Source: Pseudomonadota bacterium (lineage in GTDB: Bacteria; Desulfobacterota; Binatia; UBA9968). Taken from it: a stretch of 64,000 bases of DNA. The translations under genes were made by a program, and so were the position numbers. Shown here in pieces: positions 18,380 through 27,352 of this stretch. Location: the NCBI GenBank assembly GCA_021324155.1, contig JAJPJQ010000020.1:62001-126000 (forward strand), read 5' to 3'. Under the pieces are notes generated by a model. It had not been told where the DNA came from. It saw only the letters and a program-made list of their open reading frames with translations, and searched no databases. The first letter of the stretch is position 1; every line of letters begins with the position of its first letter.

Positions 18380-21300
18380 ATGGCCCTTTTAAGCAGCAAA
18401 GTCTTTCCTCAGACACTGCGCCTTCGCTCCCACTTGGTGGCGGTCTTCCTGCTCGCCATGACGCCGCTAGTCGCCTTCTCTGTTTACATGATCTACCGGA
18501 CCGCCGAGGATGAGCGGGCCACGTTCCGGCGCGGCGCCATCGAGCGGACGCGCGCGATCATGACCGCTGTGGATAGCGAATTAAAAGCCTCGATCACGAC
18601 GCTCAAAGCGCTGGCCACGTCGGATGAACTGGACCGCGACGACCTGCGGGGTTTTTACGATGTCGCGATGCGCGTCTTCTTGAGCCAGCGCGACTGGACG
18701 ACGATCAATATCGGCGACGCGTCGGCGCACCGGCTCATGGATTTGCTGTATCCCTTCGGCAGCGGCGATCTGCCTCCCATAGCCGAGGAGGAGTCGGTAA
18801 GACGGGTGTTCGATACGCAAACCCCGGCGATCGGCAATCTCGTTTTGGGGCCGACGTCGGGGAACCTCGATTTCGGGATCCGTGTGCCGGTCGTGCGCAA
18901 CGGCCGATCGAAGTACGTCCTCTCCGCCGTCGTCAAGCCGGCAGTCATCGGCGCGCTGCTCGCCAAACAGGAAATTCCTTCCGGCTGGGTCCTGGCGGTC
19001 ATCGATGCGCGAGGAGGCATCGTTGCGCGCACACTCGAGCACGAACACACGGTCGGCCAACCGGCGGTCGCGGATCTGCGCGCCGCGCTCGGCGAATCGC
19101 CCGAGGGATGGCGCCGCGGGCGCAGCCGCGAAGGCGAAGACGTTTATCGCGCCTACACGCGTTCGCCGTTCAGCGGCTGGAGCGTATCGCTGAACGTCCC
19201 GGCGGCCGTGGTCGACGCGCGGCTTCACGGTACGCCTTCGTTGGTCGCGCTGTTCGGCGTGGGACTTACCCTCCTAGGCGTCGCGCTGGCGTTGGTCTTC
19301 AGCCGCCGGACGGCGGAAGCGATCGAATCGCTGACCGGCATGGCCGAAAATCTGCCCGCGGGGACACCGGAGCAAACGAAGGCCAGCGCCAGCCGCATCG
19401 CCGAAGTCGATCGGCTTCGGCAAGCGATCGGCGCGGCCGGGCGGTTGATCGAGGCGCGCGCCAGAGAGCGCGATGTCTTCGAGCGCGAACTTTGGCAGCA
19501 GGCAAGCCTGCTGGAATTGAGCCACGACGCCATTTTCGTATTCGAGTTTCCACCCGGACCGATTGTTTATTGGAATCGCGGCGCCGAGACGCTCTACGGC
19601 TACACGAAAGCCGAGGCGATCGGACGATCGCCGCGCGACTTGCTGAAGACGGTTCATCCGCGCGGGCGCGATGCGCTGATCGGCGCCCTTGAAGCAAGCG
19701 GCGAGTGCATAACCGAGATGATTCATACGGCCCGCGACGGCCGCAAGGTTTATGTCGAAAGCCGCCACGTCCTCACAGCGCAGAACGGCCGCCGCCTCGT
19801 TCTGGAAACTTGCCGCGACATGTCGGAGCGCCAGAGGGAGGAGCGGCGGGCGCAGGTCCAATCCGGCGTCAATGGAATTCTTGCTCAGGCGCGAAGCCTG
19901 GCGGATGCGGCCACGAAGCTCGTCGACCTGCTCGGCAGGCTCGGCGAGTGGGACATGTGCAGCATCTGGGACTGGGACGCCGCGTCGGAAGAGTTTGTCT
20001 GCATCGAGTCGTGGGTTGCGCCGTCGGTCGACCTCGCCGCGTTCAAGGCGGCGACCTTGGGACACCGGACAAAGCTGCGTGCGCGAAAAGGTCTGCTCGG
20101 ACGCGTCATGGAAAGCGGCAAACCGAGCTGGATCGCCGACGCCGCATCCGATCCCTATTACGCGCGCCGCGCAGTGGCGGCGACGCACGATATTCATGCC
20201 GCGTTCTGTTTCCCCATTAAGCTGACGGAGCGGGTGCTCGGCTTCGTGGAATGTTACGGCCGCGAGTCGCGCGCGCCCGATCCGGATTTCGTCGATATGC
20301 TGGCAAGCATCGGCGCCGAGCTCGGCCAATTCATAGAGAGAACGCGGGCGGAAGCGGAGATTCGCCTGCTCAGCCGTCTGCCGGCGGAAAATCCCGCCCC
20401 CGTCATTAGACTGACCGCCGCAGGTGTGATTTCCTTCGGCAATCCCGCCGCCGCGGCCGTCCTCGACGAATGGAACACGGCGCTCGGCAGCGAAGCCCCG
20501 CCGTCGATCGTGGATATCGAGCGCGCGGCGCTGGCAGACAAGAAAAAGCGCGTCGTCGATCTCGTTTTGCGCGAATGTGTTTATTCCGTGACTTTCGCGC
20601 CGATCCCCGACGCCGATTACGTCAATCTTTATTTCACCGACATTACCGACCGGCGCCGCGCAGAAGAGGAGCTTAAGAGGCTGAATGAGCAGTTGGAGTC
20701 GCGCGTTCAAATTCGGACTGCGGAACTGCAGCGAAGCCTCGCCGAACGCGCGAGCCTCGAAGAGCAGCTCCGCCAAGCGCAGAAGATGGAGGCGCTCGGT
20801 ACGCTTGCGGGAGGCATCGCGCACGATTTCAACAATATTCTCGGCATCGTCCTCGGGTGGGCGCGCGAGCTGGCCGAGGAGCAGGGCTCATCCGAGGCGC
20901 TCGACGCGATCATCAGCTCCGGCGAGCGCGGCGCAGCGATCGTTAAACAGATGCTCGCGTTTTCACGCAGACAGGCGATCACCGAAAAGCCCATCGCGAT
21001 GAATCGCCTCGTAAGCGATACTTCGCCGATGCTGAAGGCGATTTTTCCCAAGACGATCGAATTCGAAATCGCCCTCGACGAAAGTCTGCCGGACATCCTG
21101 GGCGATGCGCATCAGCTTCAGCAGGCGCTCATCAATATTTGCATCAACGCCCGGGACGCGATGCCGGAAGGAGGGATGTTGACCATCCGCACCGCCCGCG
21201 CCGGAAGCGACGCGCCTGCGACGGGCCCCGCGGGCGATTACATTCGCGTCGAGATTTCGGACACGGGCATCGGCATGGACGCGGCGAAGCGGAGCCGCAT

Positions 21301-21877
21301 CTTCGAGCCCTTCTTCACGACGAAGCAGGCTGGCGGCGGAACGGGACTCGGTCTCGCCGTCGTCTACGGCATCGTTCAGGCGCACGGCGGCGTGATTGAT
21401 GTGGTGAGCGCGCCCGGAGGCGGAACGACATTCAAGCTCTATTTACCTATTCCGGCGCGACCGCCGGAAGAGGCGTCGCGACCGGAAGCCCAGGAACCGA
21501 TGGCGGGCTCGGGAACCCTCCTGGTTATTGATGACGAGCCGCTTCTGGCGCGATTAGTCAAAGAAGCCGCCGAGAAGCGCGGGTTCCGTGTTTTGACGGC
21601 GGGCGACGGCTTGGAAGCCGTGGCGATGTTCGAGAAGCACGCCGCCGAAATCGAAGGCGTCGTGCTAGATTGCGGTTTGCCGAAAATGAGCGGCCCCGAA
21701 GTATTTCGCCGGATAAAAGAATTAAAATCGGACATCGTCGTGATCGGCGTCACCGGCTACCTGGATCCCGAGGTAAAAAGCCGATTGCTTCAGGAAGGGG
21801 TGCGTGAGTTCCTCCACAAGCCGTGTTCGCCGGATGAGATACTCGCGAAACTGCAGAGCTGCCTCGCGCGCACCTAA
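18380..21877 (+). CDS. Multi-sensor hybrid histidine kinase with receiver domain
   Basis: About 1165 residues. A membrane helix near residues 20-40, an extracytoplasmic Cache-like sensor (about 45-275) and a second helix (about 280-305) are followed by a PAS domain (WNRGAETLYGYTKAEAIGRS), a GAF domain, a second PAS-like segment, then HisKA with H815 in GGIAHDFNNILG. HATPase_c follows (NICINARDAMPEGG, DTGIGMD, GTGLGLAVVYGI), and a C-terminal receiver with phosphoacceptor D1097 in VVLDCGLPKMSG. The sensed signal is unknown. ATG 18380 is chosen over a TTG nine bases earlier. It is flanked by direct copies of the rpoD 3' end. Confidence 0.9.
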   Translation: MALLSSKVFPQTLRLRSHLVAVFLLAMTPLVAFSVYMIYRTAEDERATFRRGAIERTRAIMTAVDSELKASITTLKALATSDELDRDDLRGFYDVAMRVFLSQRDWTTINIGDASAHRLMDLLYPFGSGDLPPIAEEESVRRVFDTQTPAIGNLVLGPTSGNLDFGIRVPVVRNGRSKYVLSAVVKPAVIGALLAKQEIPSGWVLAVIDARGGIVARTLEHEHTVGQPAVADLRAALGESPEGWRRGRSREGEDVYRAYTRSPFSGWSVSLNVPAAVVDARLHGTPSLVALFGVGLTLLGVALALVFSRRTAEAIESLTGMAENLPAGTPEQTKASASRIAEVDRLRQAIGAAGRLIEARARERDVFERELWQQASLLELSHDAIFVFEFPPGPIVYWNRGAETLYGYTKAEAIGRSPRDLLKTVHPRGRDALIGALEASGECITEMIHTARDGRKVYVESRHVLTAQNGRRLVLETCRDMSERQREERRAQVQSGVNGILAQARSLADAATKLVDLLGRLGEWDMCSIWDWDAASEEFVCIESWVAPSVDLAAFKAATLGHRTKLRARKGLLGRVMESGKPSWIADAASDPYYARRAVAATHDIHAAFCFPIKLTERVLGFVECYGRESRAPDPDFVDMLASIGAELGQFIERTRAEAEIRLLSRLPAENPAPVIRLTAAGVISFGNPAAAAVLDEWNTALGSEAPPSIVDIERAALADKKKRVVDLVLRECVYSVTFAPIPDADYVNLYFTDITDRRRAEEELKRLNEQLESRVQIRTAELQRSLAERASLEEQLRQAQKMEALGTLAGGIAHDFNNILGIVLGWARELAEEQGSSEALDAIISSGERGAAIVKQMLAFSRRQAITEKPIAMNRLVSDTSPMLKAIFPKTIEFEIALDESLPDILGDAHQLQQALINICINARDAMPEGGMLTIRTARAGSDAPATGPAGDYIRVEISDTGIGMDAAKRSRIFEPFFTTKQAGGGTGLGLAVVYGIVQAHGGVIDVVSAPGGGTTFKLYLPIPARPPEEASRPEAQEPMAGSGTLLVIDDEPLLARLVKEAAEKRGFRVLTAGDGLEAVAMFEKHAAEIEGVVLDCGLPKMSGPEVFRRIKELKSDIVVIGVTGYLDPEVKSRLLQEGVREFLHKPCSPDEILAKLQSCLART

Positions 21878-22118
21878 TCGTTTTTCACGGCCCTCTAATT
21901 TTTACGAAGACCCGTTGTTAAGCGCTGCGCAGAAGCCTCCCGATGTCTTCAAGCAATGGGGACAGGCCCCGATCAACTCAATTAGTTTCTCGCCCAAAGA
22001 TTGGAGGACGACGATCCGGATGGCTCTTGCACCTCGGGCTTTTCGGAGCCGTTCGCGAGCGCCGGCACTCGTTGCATAGCTCCCCGAAGATCGGTGGCCG
22101 TCCAGCTCGATGAATCGT

Positions 22119-22323
22119 CCGAGCACAGCTCCGCAAGGCGATGGCGACGTTGCCGCCACGTCAGGAGAAGGTCATTCGCATGCGCTTCGGCGTCGGTGAG
22201 CCGCGGGACTACACGCTGGAAGAGATCGGCGATAAATTCTCCGTCACGCGTGAGCGCATCCGCCAGATCGAAGCGACCGCGTTGCGAAGGCTGCGCTCGC
22301 AATTTCGCGCACTGAAAAACTAG
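22119..22323 (+). pseudogene. Duplicated 3' fragment of rpoD (sigma region 4)
   Basis: Bases 22141-22323 match 18081-18263 at a constant offset of 4060 with about 12 differences in 183 bases by hand count. Weaker similarity reaches back to about 22119 ([12 protein letters not shown] against [12 protein letters not shown]). The encoded 60 residues keep region 4.2 intact with only three amino-acid changes, but regions 1-3 are missing and a TGA lies in frame at 22111. It even keeps a terminator like that of rpoD. An ATG at 22141 could in principle start a 60-residue region-4 peptide, but I see no ribosome-binding site. Confidence 0.85.
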
Positions 22324-22349
22324 AACCTGAATTCCGCTTCCGGAAATGA

Positions 22350-22390
22350 GAAAAAGGGCGGTGCCGATTCTATCGGCACTGCCCTTTTTC
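22350..22390 (+). terminator. Strong intrinsic terminator after the rpoD fragment
   Basis: A 19-bp stem (22350-22368 with 22372-22390), broken by one G-T wobble and closed by a TCT loop, ends in CCCTTTTTC followed by TTTAC. It is clearly related to the hairpin after the intact rpoD, so the duplicated unit carried the terminator with it. It probably also ends the histidine-kinase transcript. Confidence 0.85.
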
Positions 22391-22525
22391 TTTACGTCAA
22401 TTTACCTCGGGTAAAGATTTCACTCGTTTCAGGGTCGCCCTTATTCCTGTCCAGCACATCCTTGATAATAATTCTGCTATCGTCGTCTCGTGCACGGATG
22501 CCCGTGCGGGGCTGAGAGAAACGCA

Positions 22526-24031
22526 ATGCTTGTGCATCAGCGTCCGCGCTTCAACGAAGCTGCCGTTCACCGGCAGGCGACTCTGACCGCCCGCGCGGCG
22601 CGGGCCTTGCATGAGGGCGGCGCGCGCCACCTCTTCTACCAAGCCATCAAGAAAATGCACGTGCGGTTCCTGGATGCGGGAACCGTCAACTTTTTCTCGC
22701 GCGATCTTACGGTCGATATCGGCGATAAGCTGCGCTCGGCACCTTCATGCGAAGTGCGGTTCGCGACGCGGGCGGACACAGCGCTGATCGCAGAAGGCCG
22801 GCCGTCCCTCGACGTCACCAAGATCGCTGAGCGCTTCGACCGCGGCGATCATTGTTTCGTCGCCATGGACGGCGCACGCAGGGTCGCGCATTGCCGGTGG
22901 GTAGCCACGGCGACGACGGAAATCCCGGAGCTGGACATGGACCTCGTCCTTTGGCCGGGCGAAGCCTATTTCTATGACGGTTACACGCGGCCGGACGCGC
23001 GTGGACGCGGCGTCGACGCTGCGGTTCGCACACACATTTTTCGATGGCTTCGCTCCGCCGGCTACAAACGCGTGTACTCGTACGTGCGCGGCGACAACCC
23101 GGTCGGATTACGTGCGGCAGCGCGGCTGCAGCATTGCGTGGGAAAAGTCGCCTATTGCAAGCCGCGTGGCGGCCGCACTTTTATTTTCGGGGGACAACAG
23201 CCAGAACTGCCGTTGCTGCTGTCGCGCTCGTTTTCGCCGTCCGAACAGATGGAGAGGGTTCTGCGCGCAAAAAAGTCGCGCGCATGGTTTCAGGACTGGC
23301 TCAACCGCCCGCTCCCGCAGCGCTCGACTGGCTTCAATGAGATGCCGTCGGAGTATTTTCGCGCGACGGCCGATTTTATCTCCACGACCCTCGATCTCGA
23401 TCCGGCGAATGACGTCGTGCTCGACGTCGGCTGCGACAGCGCCATGGTGAGCCGCCTCGTCGCACCGCGCTCGGCGGCGTTTTTCGGCACCGACTTCATG
23501 CCCGGCTTGCTCACCGACGCGCCGCGCGAAGCCGTACAAACTGCAACAGGTCAGCGCGCGGCGTTCGCTGCGGCGGACGGGCGCAGGCTTCCGTATCGAT
23601 CGGGCGCCTTCACGAAAGCGTATTGCTGCGCCGTCATCCATGTGCTGGCCAGCCGCGAGGATGGCATCCGCATGATTAACGAGATCGTGCGCGTCTGCCG
23701 GCCGGGCGCGCAGGTATTAATCTCCAGCGTTCCGGACACGGCGAAGCACTTCGCGGCCTTCGAGGAGTTATGGCGGGCGGCCAGCGCTGTAGAGAAGATG
23801 CGCCTGCTCGTTGCGCATGCGCTGCCCCCTCGGGCGCGCAAAGCTCTGCGTCGCTTTACCGGCATCGACCGGCGCGACCCAATCGTGCTGCTTGAATACG
23901 ATCTGAGGAGACTCAAAATCGTGCTGAGCGCCCACGCGCTTGACTGTCGGATAGTGGACTTCCCAGACAACTACCCGAGCCGCGATTTCCGGCGCACGCG
24001 CTCCAGTCTTTTGATCGGCGTGCCCGCGTAA
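22526..24031 (+). CDS. Fusion of GNAT-like acetyltransferase and class I SAM methyltransferase
   Basis: The 501-residue product has two parts. Residues about 70-230 look like a GNAT domain (EVRFATRADTALI, then YDGYTRPDARGRGVDAAVRTHIFRWL with the acetyl-CoA loop RGRGVD, and GDNPVGLRAAARL). Residues about 295-500 form a class I methyltransferase with VVLDVGCDSAMVSRL (SAM motif I), FFGTDFMPG, and EIVRVCRPGAQVLISSVP. The start at 22526 follows GAGAGAAACGCA; a GTG 36 bases upstream is an alternative. It is a single gene after the strong terminator. Substrates are unknown; domain calls rest on motifs only. Confidence 0.78.
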   Translation: MLVHQRPRFNEAAVHRQATLTARAARALHEGGARHLFYQAIKKMHVRFLDAGTVNFFSRDLTVDIGDKLRSAPSCEVRFATRADTALIAEGRPSLDVTKIAERFDRGDHCFVAMDGARRVAHCRWVATATTEIPELDMDLVLWPGEAYFYDGYTRPDARGRGVDAAVRTHIFRWLRSAGYKRVYSYVRGDNPVGLRAAARLQHCVGKVAYCKPRGGRTFIFGGQQPELPLLLSRSFSPSEQMERVLRAKKSRAWFQDWLNRPLPQRSTGFNEMPSEYFRATADFISTTLDLDPANDVVLDVGCDSAMVSRLVAPRSAAFFGTDFMPGLLTDAPREAVQTATGQRAAFAAADGRRLPYRSGAFTKAYCCAVIHVLASREDGIRMINEIVRVCRPGAQVLISSVPDTAKHFAAFEELWRAASAVEKMRLLVAHALPPRARKALRRFTGIDRRDPIVLLEYDLRRLKIVLSAHALDCRIVDFPDNYPSRDFRRTRSSLLIGVPA

Positions 24032-24088
24032 GCCACTGCGGACACCGGCGCGCGGCGCGCATCGCGTCACCCCGACCGACCTTGTTTT

Positions 24089-24368
24089 TCATGGCTTGCG
24101 CGACAAATACGCGCGGACAGCATCTTCAGCGGAATTAATAGGCGGGATTCCCAGAACGACAGGGTAATGCGATTTCCCACCCGCATCCTTGTAATTCCAG
24201 GCGTATGCGTATTTGGCTTGGGGATGCACGATTCGGAATACCTCCACAATGCCTGCCCAGCCCGATTTTCCGTCAATGCCTTTCATGCACACGCACCGAG
24301 GCCTGATAATCGCCCTCGACCCCGTAGAGATCTCTAACGGCCCGTTTTAGTCGATCACGGTCCGTCAT
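24089..24368 (-). pseudogene. Small conserved-looking gene broken by a one-base frameshift
   Basis: Starting at the ATG at 24368 (GGAGG just upstream on the minus strand), the frame reads MTDRDRLKRAVRDLYGVEG and ASVRVHE, then hits TGA. Removing one A from the AAA at 24283-24281 joins it to the downstream frame, giving HEGIDGKSGWAGIVEVFRI, then HPQAKYAYAWNYKD and VLGIPPINSAEDAVRAYLSRKP, a coherent protein of about 93 residues. The second part alone could start at a GTG at 24292 without a ribosome-binding site. I recall unnamed small proteins with a VHE...W.G.VEVF...HP.AK..YAW pattern, but function is unknown. A sequencing error is possible. Confidence 0.6.
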
Positions 24369-24699
24369 GCGCCCTTTCCTCCGTAGGCTTGGACGGTGAT
24401 TCGGGCGCTGACGTTTACTTGCCGATGAAAAATGGGACTTGTAGAGGGCGGATTTACCCGCCGGGTTTATGCGGGAATCGTCCCGCGATCAAAGAAGTGT
24501 GATAAAATCGGTCGCGTGGGAAATTTATTGTCGCGCGAGCGCTCTGCTCTCGTTGCAGATCTCGCCGATGGGCGGGAAATCGATTATATTTAAACGCACG
24601 AATCAGATTCGTCCGCCCGAAGAACCCTTGCGCCGACATTGAGGGTCATTCGCAGGGAAAATTAAAAAGGAGTGTCTCTCCGCTCGCGGACAAATCGCT
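24369..24699. other. Intergenic region, 331 bases, no gene recognised
   Basis: No coding frame with a credible start and ribosome-binding site is seen on either strand. On the minus strand, just past the FG-GAP gene stop, the sequence forms only a small hairpin (GGAG-AGACA-CTCC) followed by TTTTT near 24670, which may be a weak terminator for that gene. The rest holds only short, scattered A/T-rich patches. Confidence 0.5.
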
Positions 24700-26364
24700 T
24701 CACGGCGAGAGCGTGAAGTCGGGGCTCTCGCCGCAGATGCCCGGAAACTTGACGCTGCAGACGCGGATACGCGCCGTAGTAATCGGCGTCTTCGTCGTCG
24801 GGCCTTTCTTCAGAGTAAATGTCTGCGGCGAAGGGGCGCCGACGATGTTTTTACCAAGAGGCTTGAACGTGTCGCCACCATCGATGGACAAATCCACTTT
24901 GAAGTTCCCCGGCTCGGTACCTAATCCGGCGTAGTCCCACGTGATCGTCTGCGGCGTACCCGAGGTCCAGGTGGTCCCGCCGTTCGGATCCGTGACCGTG
25001 AGGTGAAATACGGGATCGGGAAATTCCGTGTTGTTTAGCATGACAACGAGCGCGCCGTTGGCGAAGGCGAGATGCGGCCGGTCGGGCTGGAGAGTATCGA
25101 ACGGAGCGGCGACGACGGCGAAGTTTCCGGTGCTCGTGCCCGGTACCTTGAGCGCGACCGCGCTGGTGCTGAAGGTTCCGTCGCCGAGGCCGGGGAAGAC
25201 GCCGGCGAGCTTGCCCGGGAAGAAAACGAAAGCGAGATCGAGCGCGCCGTCGCCGTTGAAATCCGCCGCCGCCATCCCTACGGGTGTTTTCCCTACCAGC
25301 AGCCTGTTTTTCGTCAGCTCCGTAAACGTGCCGTCGCCGTTGCCGAAAAATATCGTGACGTTCTTGTTTTGCTGGTTGAGCACCGCGAGATCTGTTCTGC
25401 CGTCACGGTTGAAGTCTTCGGCGATGATCTGAATCGACTGCAGCGCGACATCCATCGTCGGCTTTGGGAATGGCGCAAACTGGCCCGGGTGGGCGCCGTC
25501 CCCCTTCCAGAGCGTAATCTCGGCATCGATGAGGCTCGTCACGGCGAGGTCTGCGACGCTGTCGACGTCGGGATCGAACTGGCCGATTGCGACCGCGGCG
25601 GGCTTCTTTCCGACTTTGCAGGTGTTCTCGGTAGTCGTCGCGCCGTCGCAATTTGCGACCGAGAGGCCGCCGTTGCCGTCGCCGAGCAGAACGGAGATCG
25701 AGTCCTGTTCGCGGTTTACCACGACGACGTCGAGGTGGCCGCTCGACGTGAGCTGCCCGACCGCGCCGTTGACGGCGCCGCGGCCGACGCTCGTGTAGGT
25801 GGGCGCGGCGAACGTGCCGTCGCCGTTGCTCAAAAACATTCCGACCTTGCCGTTGACGATGTTGTTGCCGGTCGGATTGCCGAAATAGATGATCACCAAA
25901 TCGTCTTTGTTGTCCTCATTGAAATCGCCGGCGAGAACGACCACGCCGCGGTCGCACGTGGCGAGATTGGCGTTCGACGGGCACGGGCTGCCGCCGCCTA
26001 TCTCGGTCAGGATCGGACCGGTGATGGTGTTGAAGGTCCCGTCGCCGTTGCCGAGCAGGACGGAAACATAGAATTTCAGCTCGGTGCCGACCTTGACGGG
26101 AATCTGGTTGAGCACCGCGAGATCGAGTTTGCCGTCGTGATTGAAATCGCCGACCGCGATCGACGACGGAGTGCTGAGCGCCAAGCACGTCTTACTCGGC
26201 TTAGGAGGTGGGTCACATGGGATTCCGGTGTTCGTGTCGACTCCACCGATCTCGTAGGCCGTCGTGTGGGCGGTATCGGTCGGAAAGTCCAGTTGCGCGA
26301 GCGCATTTTTCAAAGGAAACAGCAGCGAGAACACAGCGGCGGCGACGGCATAGTGGATTTTCAT
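24700..26364 (-). CDS. Secreted FG-GAP/VCBS repeat protein
   Basis: A 554-residue exported protein with signal peptide MKIHYAVAAAVFSLLFPLKNALAQ. It carries about six FG-GAP/VCBS calcium-binding repeats, seen as GDFNHDGKLDLAVLN, GDFNEDNKDDLVIIYFG, GQFDPDVDSVADLAV, EDFNRDGRTDLAVLN and ADFNGDGALDLAFVF, predicting a beta-propeller. The C-terminal 100 residues (LTVTDPNGGTTWTSGTPQTITWDY...) look like an Ig-like/Ser-Thr-rich secreted domain, with two cysteines near the end (RVCSVKFPGICGES). Start 26364 is preceded by AGAGGT; the frame extends 13 codons upstream. It is probably an extracellular adhesin or surface protein. Confidence 0.85.
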   Translation of the reverse strand: MKIHYAVAAAVFSLLFPLKNALAQLDFPTDTAHTTAYEIGGVDTNTGIPCDPPPKPSKTCLALSTPSSIAVGDFNHDGKLDLAVLNQIPVKVGTELKFYVSVLLGNGDGTFNTITGPILTEIGGGSPCPSNANLATCDRGVVVLAGDFNEDNKDDLVIIYFGNPTGNNIVNGKVGMFLSNGDGTFAAPTYTSVGRGAVNGAVGQLTSSGHLDVVVVNREQDSISVLLGDGNGGLSVANCDGATTTENTCKVGKKPAAVAIGQFDPDVDSVADLAVTSLIDAEITLWKGDGAHPGQFAPFPKPTMDVALQSIQIIAEDFNRDGRTDLAVLNQQNKNVTIFFGNGDGTFTELTKNRLLVGKTPVGMAAADFNGDGALDLAFVFFPGKLAGVFPGLGDGTFSTSAVALKVPGTSTGNFAVVAAPFDTLQPDRPHLAFANGALVVMLNNTEFPDPVFHLTVTDPNGGTTWTSGTPQTITWDYAGLGTEPGNFKVDLSIDGGDTFKPLGKNIVGAPSPQTFTLKKGPTTKTPITTARIRVCSVKFPGICGESPDFTLSP

Positions 26365-26555
26365 GCTACCTCTCATGGACGAGTGCCGGGTACGAGCAGG
26401 CACGGGCGGGACCGGTGGAGCTTCTCCGGCGCGAAATTTGCCCCACTTTATAACAGGCGCATTGCCCGGTCAATCGCGAATAGCCGATTCCCAACTGCGA
26501 TCAGCCTCTGCGAGCCGATACTTTCAGTGATGAAAGTACCTTTGTAGTGCGTAGG

Positions 26556-26792
26556 TCAGCTGGAGGAATGCAGTTGTTGAAGCGCGCGCACCAGCTGCGG
26601 CGCGGCGTCGGGACAGTGGATGCGCGCGAGGCGCAGCAGCTCTTCGCACGCGCTCTTGTCGCACGCGAGGCGATACATTGAAGAATCGAATCGAAACCCT
26701 GCCTTCAAGCACGTATGCGCAGAGGAATGCTCGGCGACGTTCTGCAACAGGCACTGCCAATGGTCGGGTTCGAGGTAAACCATTACGGCCAT
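26556..26792 (-). CDS. Small His/Cys-containing hypothetical protein
   Basis: A 78-residue frame: MAVMVYLEPDHWQCLLQNVAEHSSAHTC opens it, followed by LACDKSACEELLRLARIHCPDAA. It has five cysteines and regularly spaced histidines and looks helical and coherent. No ribosome-binding site is evident, and a second start (third codon after the first ATG) is possible. A frame-shifted alternative at 26524-26760 is less protein-like (arginine-rich). I recall similar unnamed small proteins with a 'LEPDHW' opening, but can give no function. Confidence 0.5.
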   Translation of the reverse strand: MAVMVYLEPDHWQCLLQNVAEHSSAHTCLKAGFRFDSSMYRLACDKSACEELLRLARIHCPDAAPQLVRALQQLHSSS

Positions 26793-26928
26793 GTCGGCAA
26801 TATTAATTAGCGGCGTCTCGATGTAAATCCGGTGTATTATGTAAGGATGTTAAGACGACATCGGCGGGAAGACACCTGAATTGAATTCGCCGCCTCCGGC
26901 GTGTATCGTGACATCCCGAGGCTTTACG

Positions 26929-27342
26929 ATGGCCGAGACGCTTTTCGAGCAACTGGGCGGAGAGGCGAAGCTCCGCGAGATCATAGGCGTATTTATCGAC
27001 CGCGTGTTCGAGGACCGCATGATCGGATTCTTCTTTCGTAACGCCGACCGCGCCAGGATCAAGGATATGGAATACCAGCTCACGGCGCAGTTTCTCGGCG
27101 CGCCCGTCGAATACACCGGCCGCCGCCTCGATCTCGCGCACGCGAAACATCCGATCATGGGAGGCCAGTTCGCGCGCCGGCTGAAGATTCTTCGGGACAC
27201 ACTGGAAGAGTTTCAGATTCCCGCCGCGGTGCGCGACGCCTGGCTCGAGCACAACGAGCGGCTGCGCTCGCTGATCACGCCCAATCGGGGTTCGGATTGC
27301 GATCCCGCCGAGGCGCTCAAAAAGCCGGGCGCCGCCTCCTAG
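26929..27342 (+). CDS. Truncated haemoglobin (2-on-2 globin), group I-like
   Basis: A 137-residue protein with TLFEQLGGEAKLREIIGVFIDRVFEDRMIGFFF, the helix-A to C part of truncated globins, and LDLAHAKHPIMGGQF with proximal histidine H71. Such proteins bind haem and handle O2 or NO. The start at 26929 is chosen because GAGG (26918-26921) lies seven bases upstream; a TTG at 26881 opens the same frame earlier. metF follows ten bases later on the same strand, so they may share a transcript. Confidence 0.88.
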   Translation: MAETLFEQLGGEAKLREIIGVFIDRVFEDRMIGFFFRNADRARIKDMEYQLTAQFLGAPVEYTGRRLDLAHAKHPIMGGQFARRLKILRDTLEEFQIPAAVRDAWLEHNERLRSLITPNRGSDCDPAEALKKPGAAS

Positions 27343-27352
27343 GAAGCCGTCG

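Noticed and set aside
19274-20824. 516-codon minus-strand open frame
   Set aside because: It is antisense to the hybrid histidine kinase and shows no domain.
21958-21970. GGGGACAGGCCCC near the rpoD fragment
   Set aside because: It resembles ends of REP/IS200-like elements, but no transposase or second copy is visible, so a mobile element is not supported.
25072-26547. 491-codon open frame on the plus strand
   Set aside because: It is antisense to the FG-GAP protein. The minus-strand product has a signal peptide and clear repeats, while this one is an Arg/Glu-rich shadow caused by GC-rich codon use.
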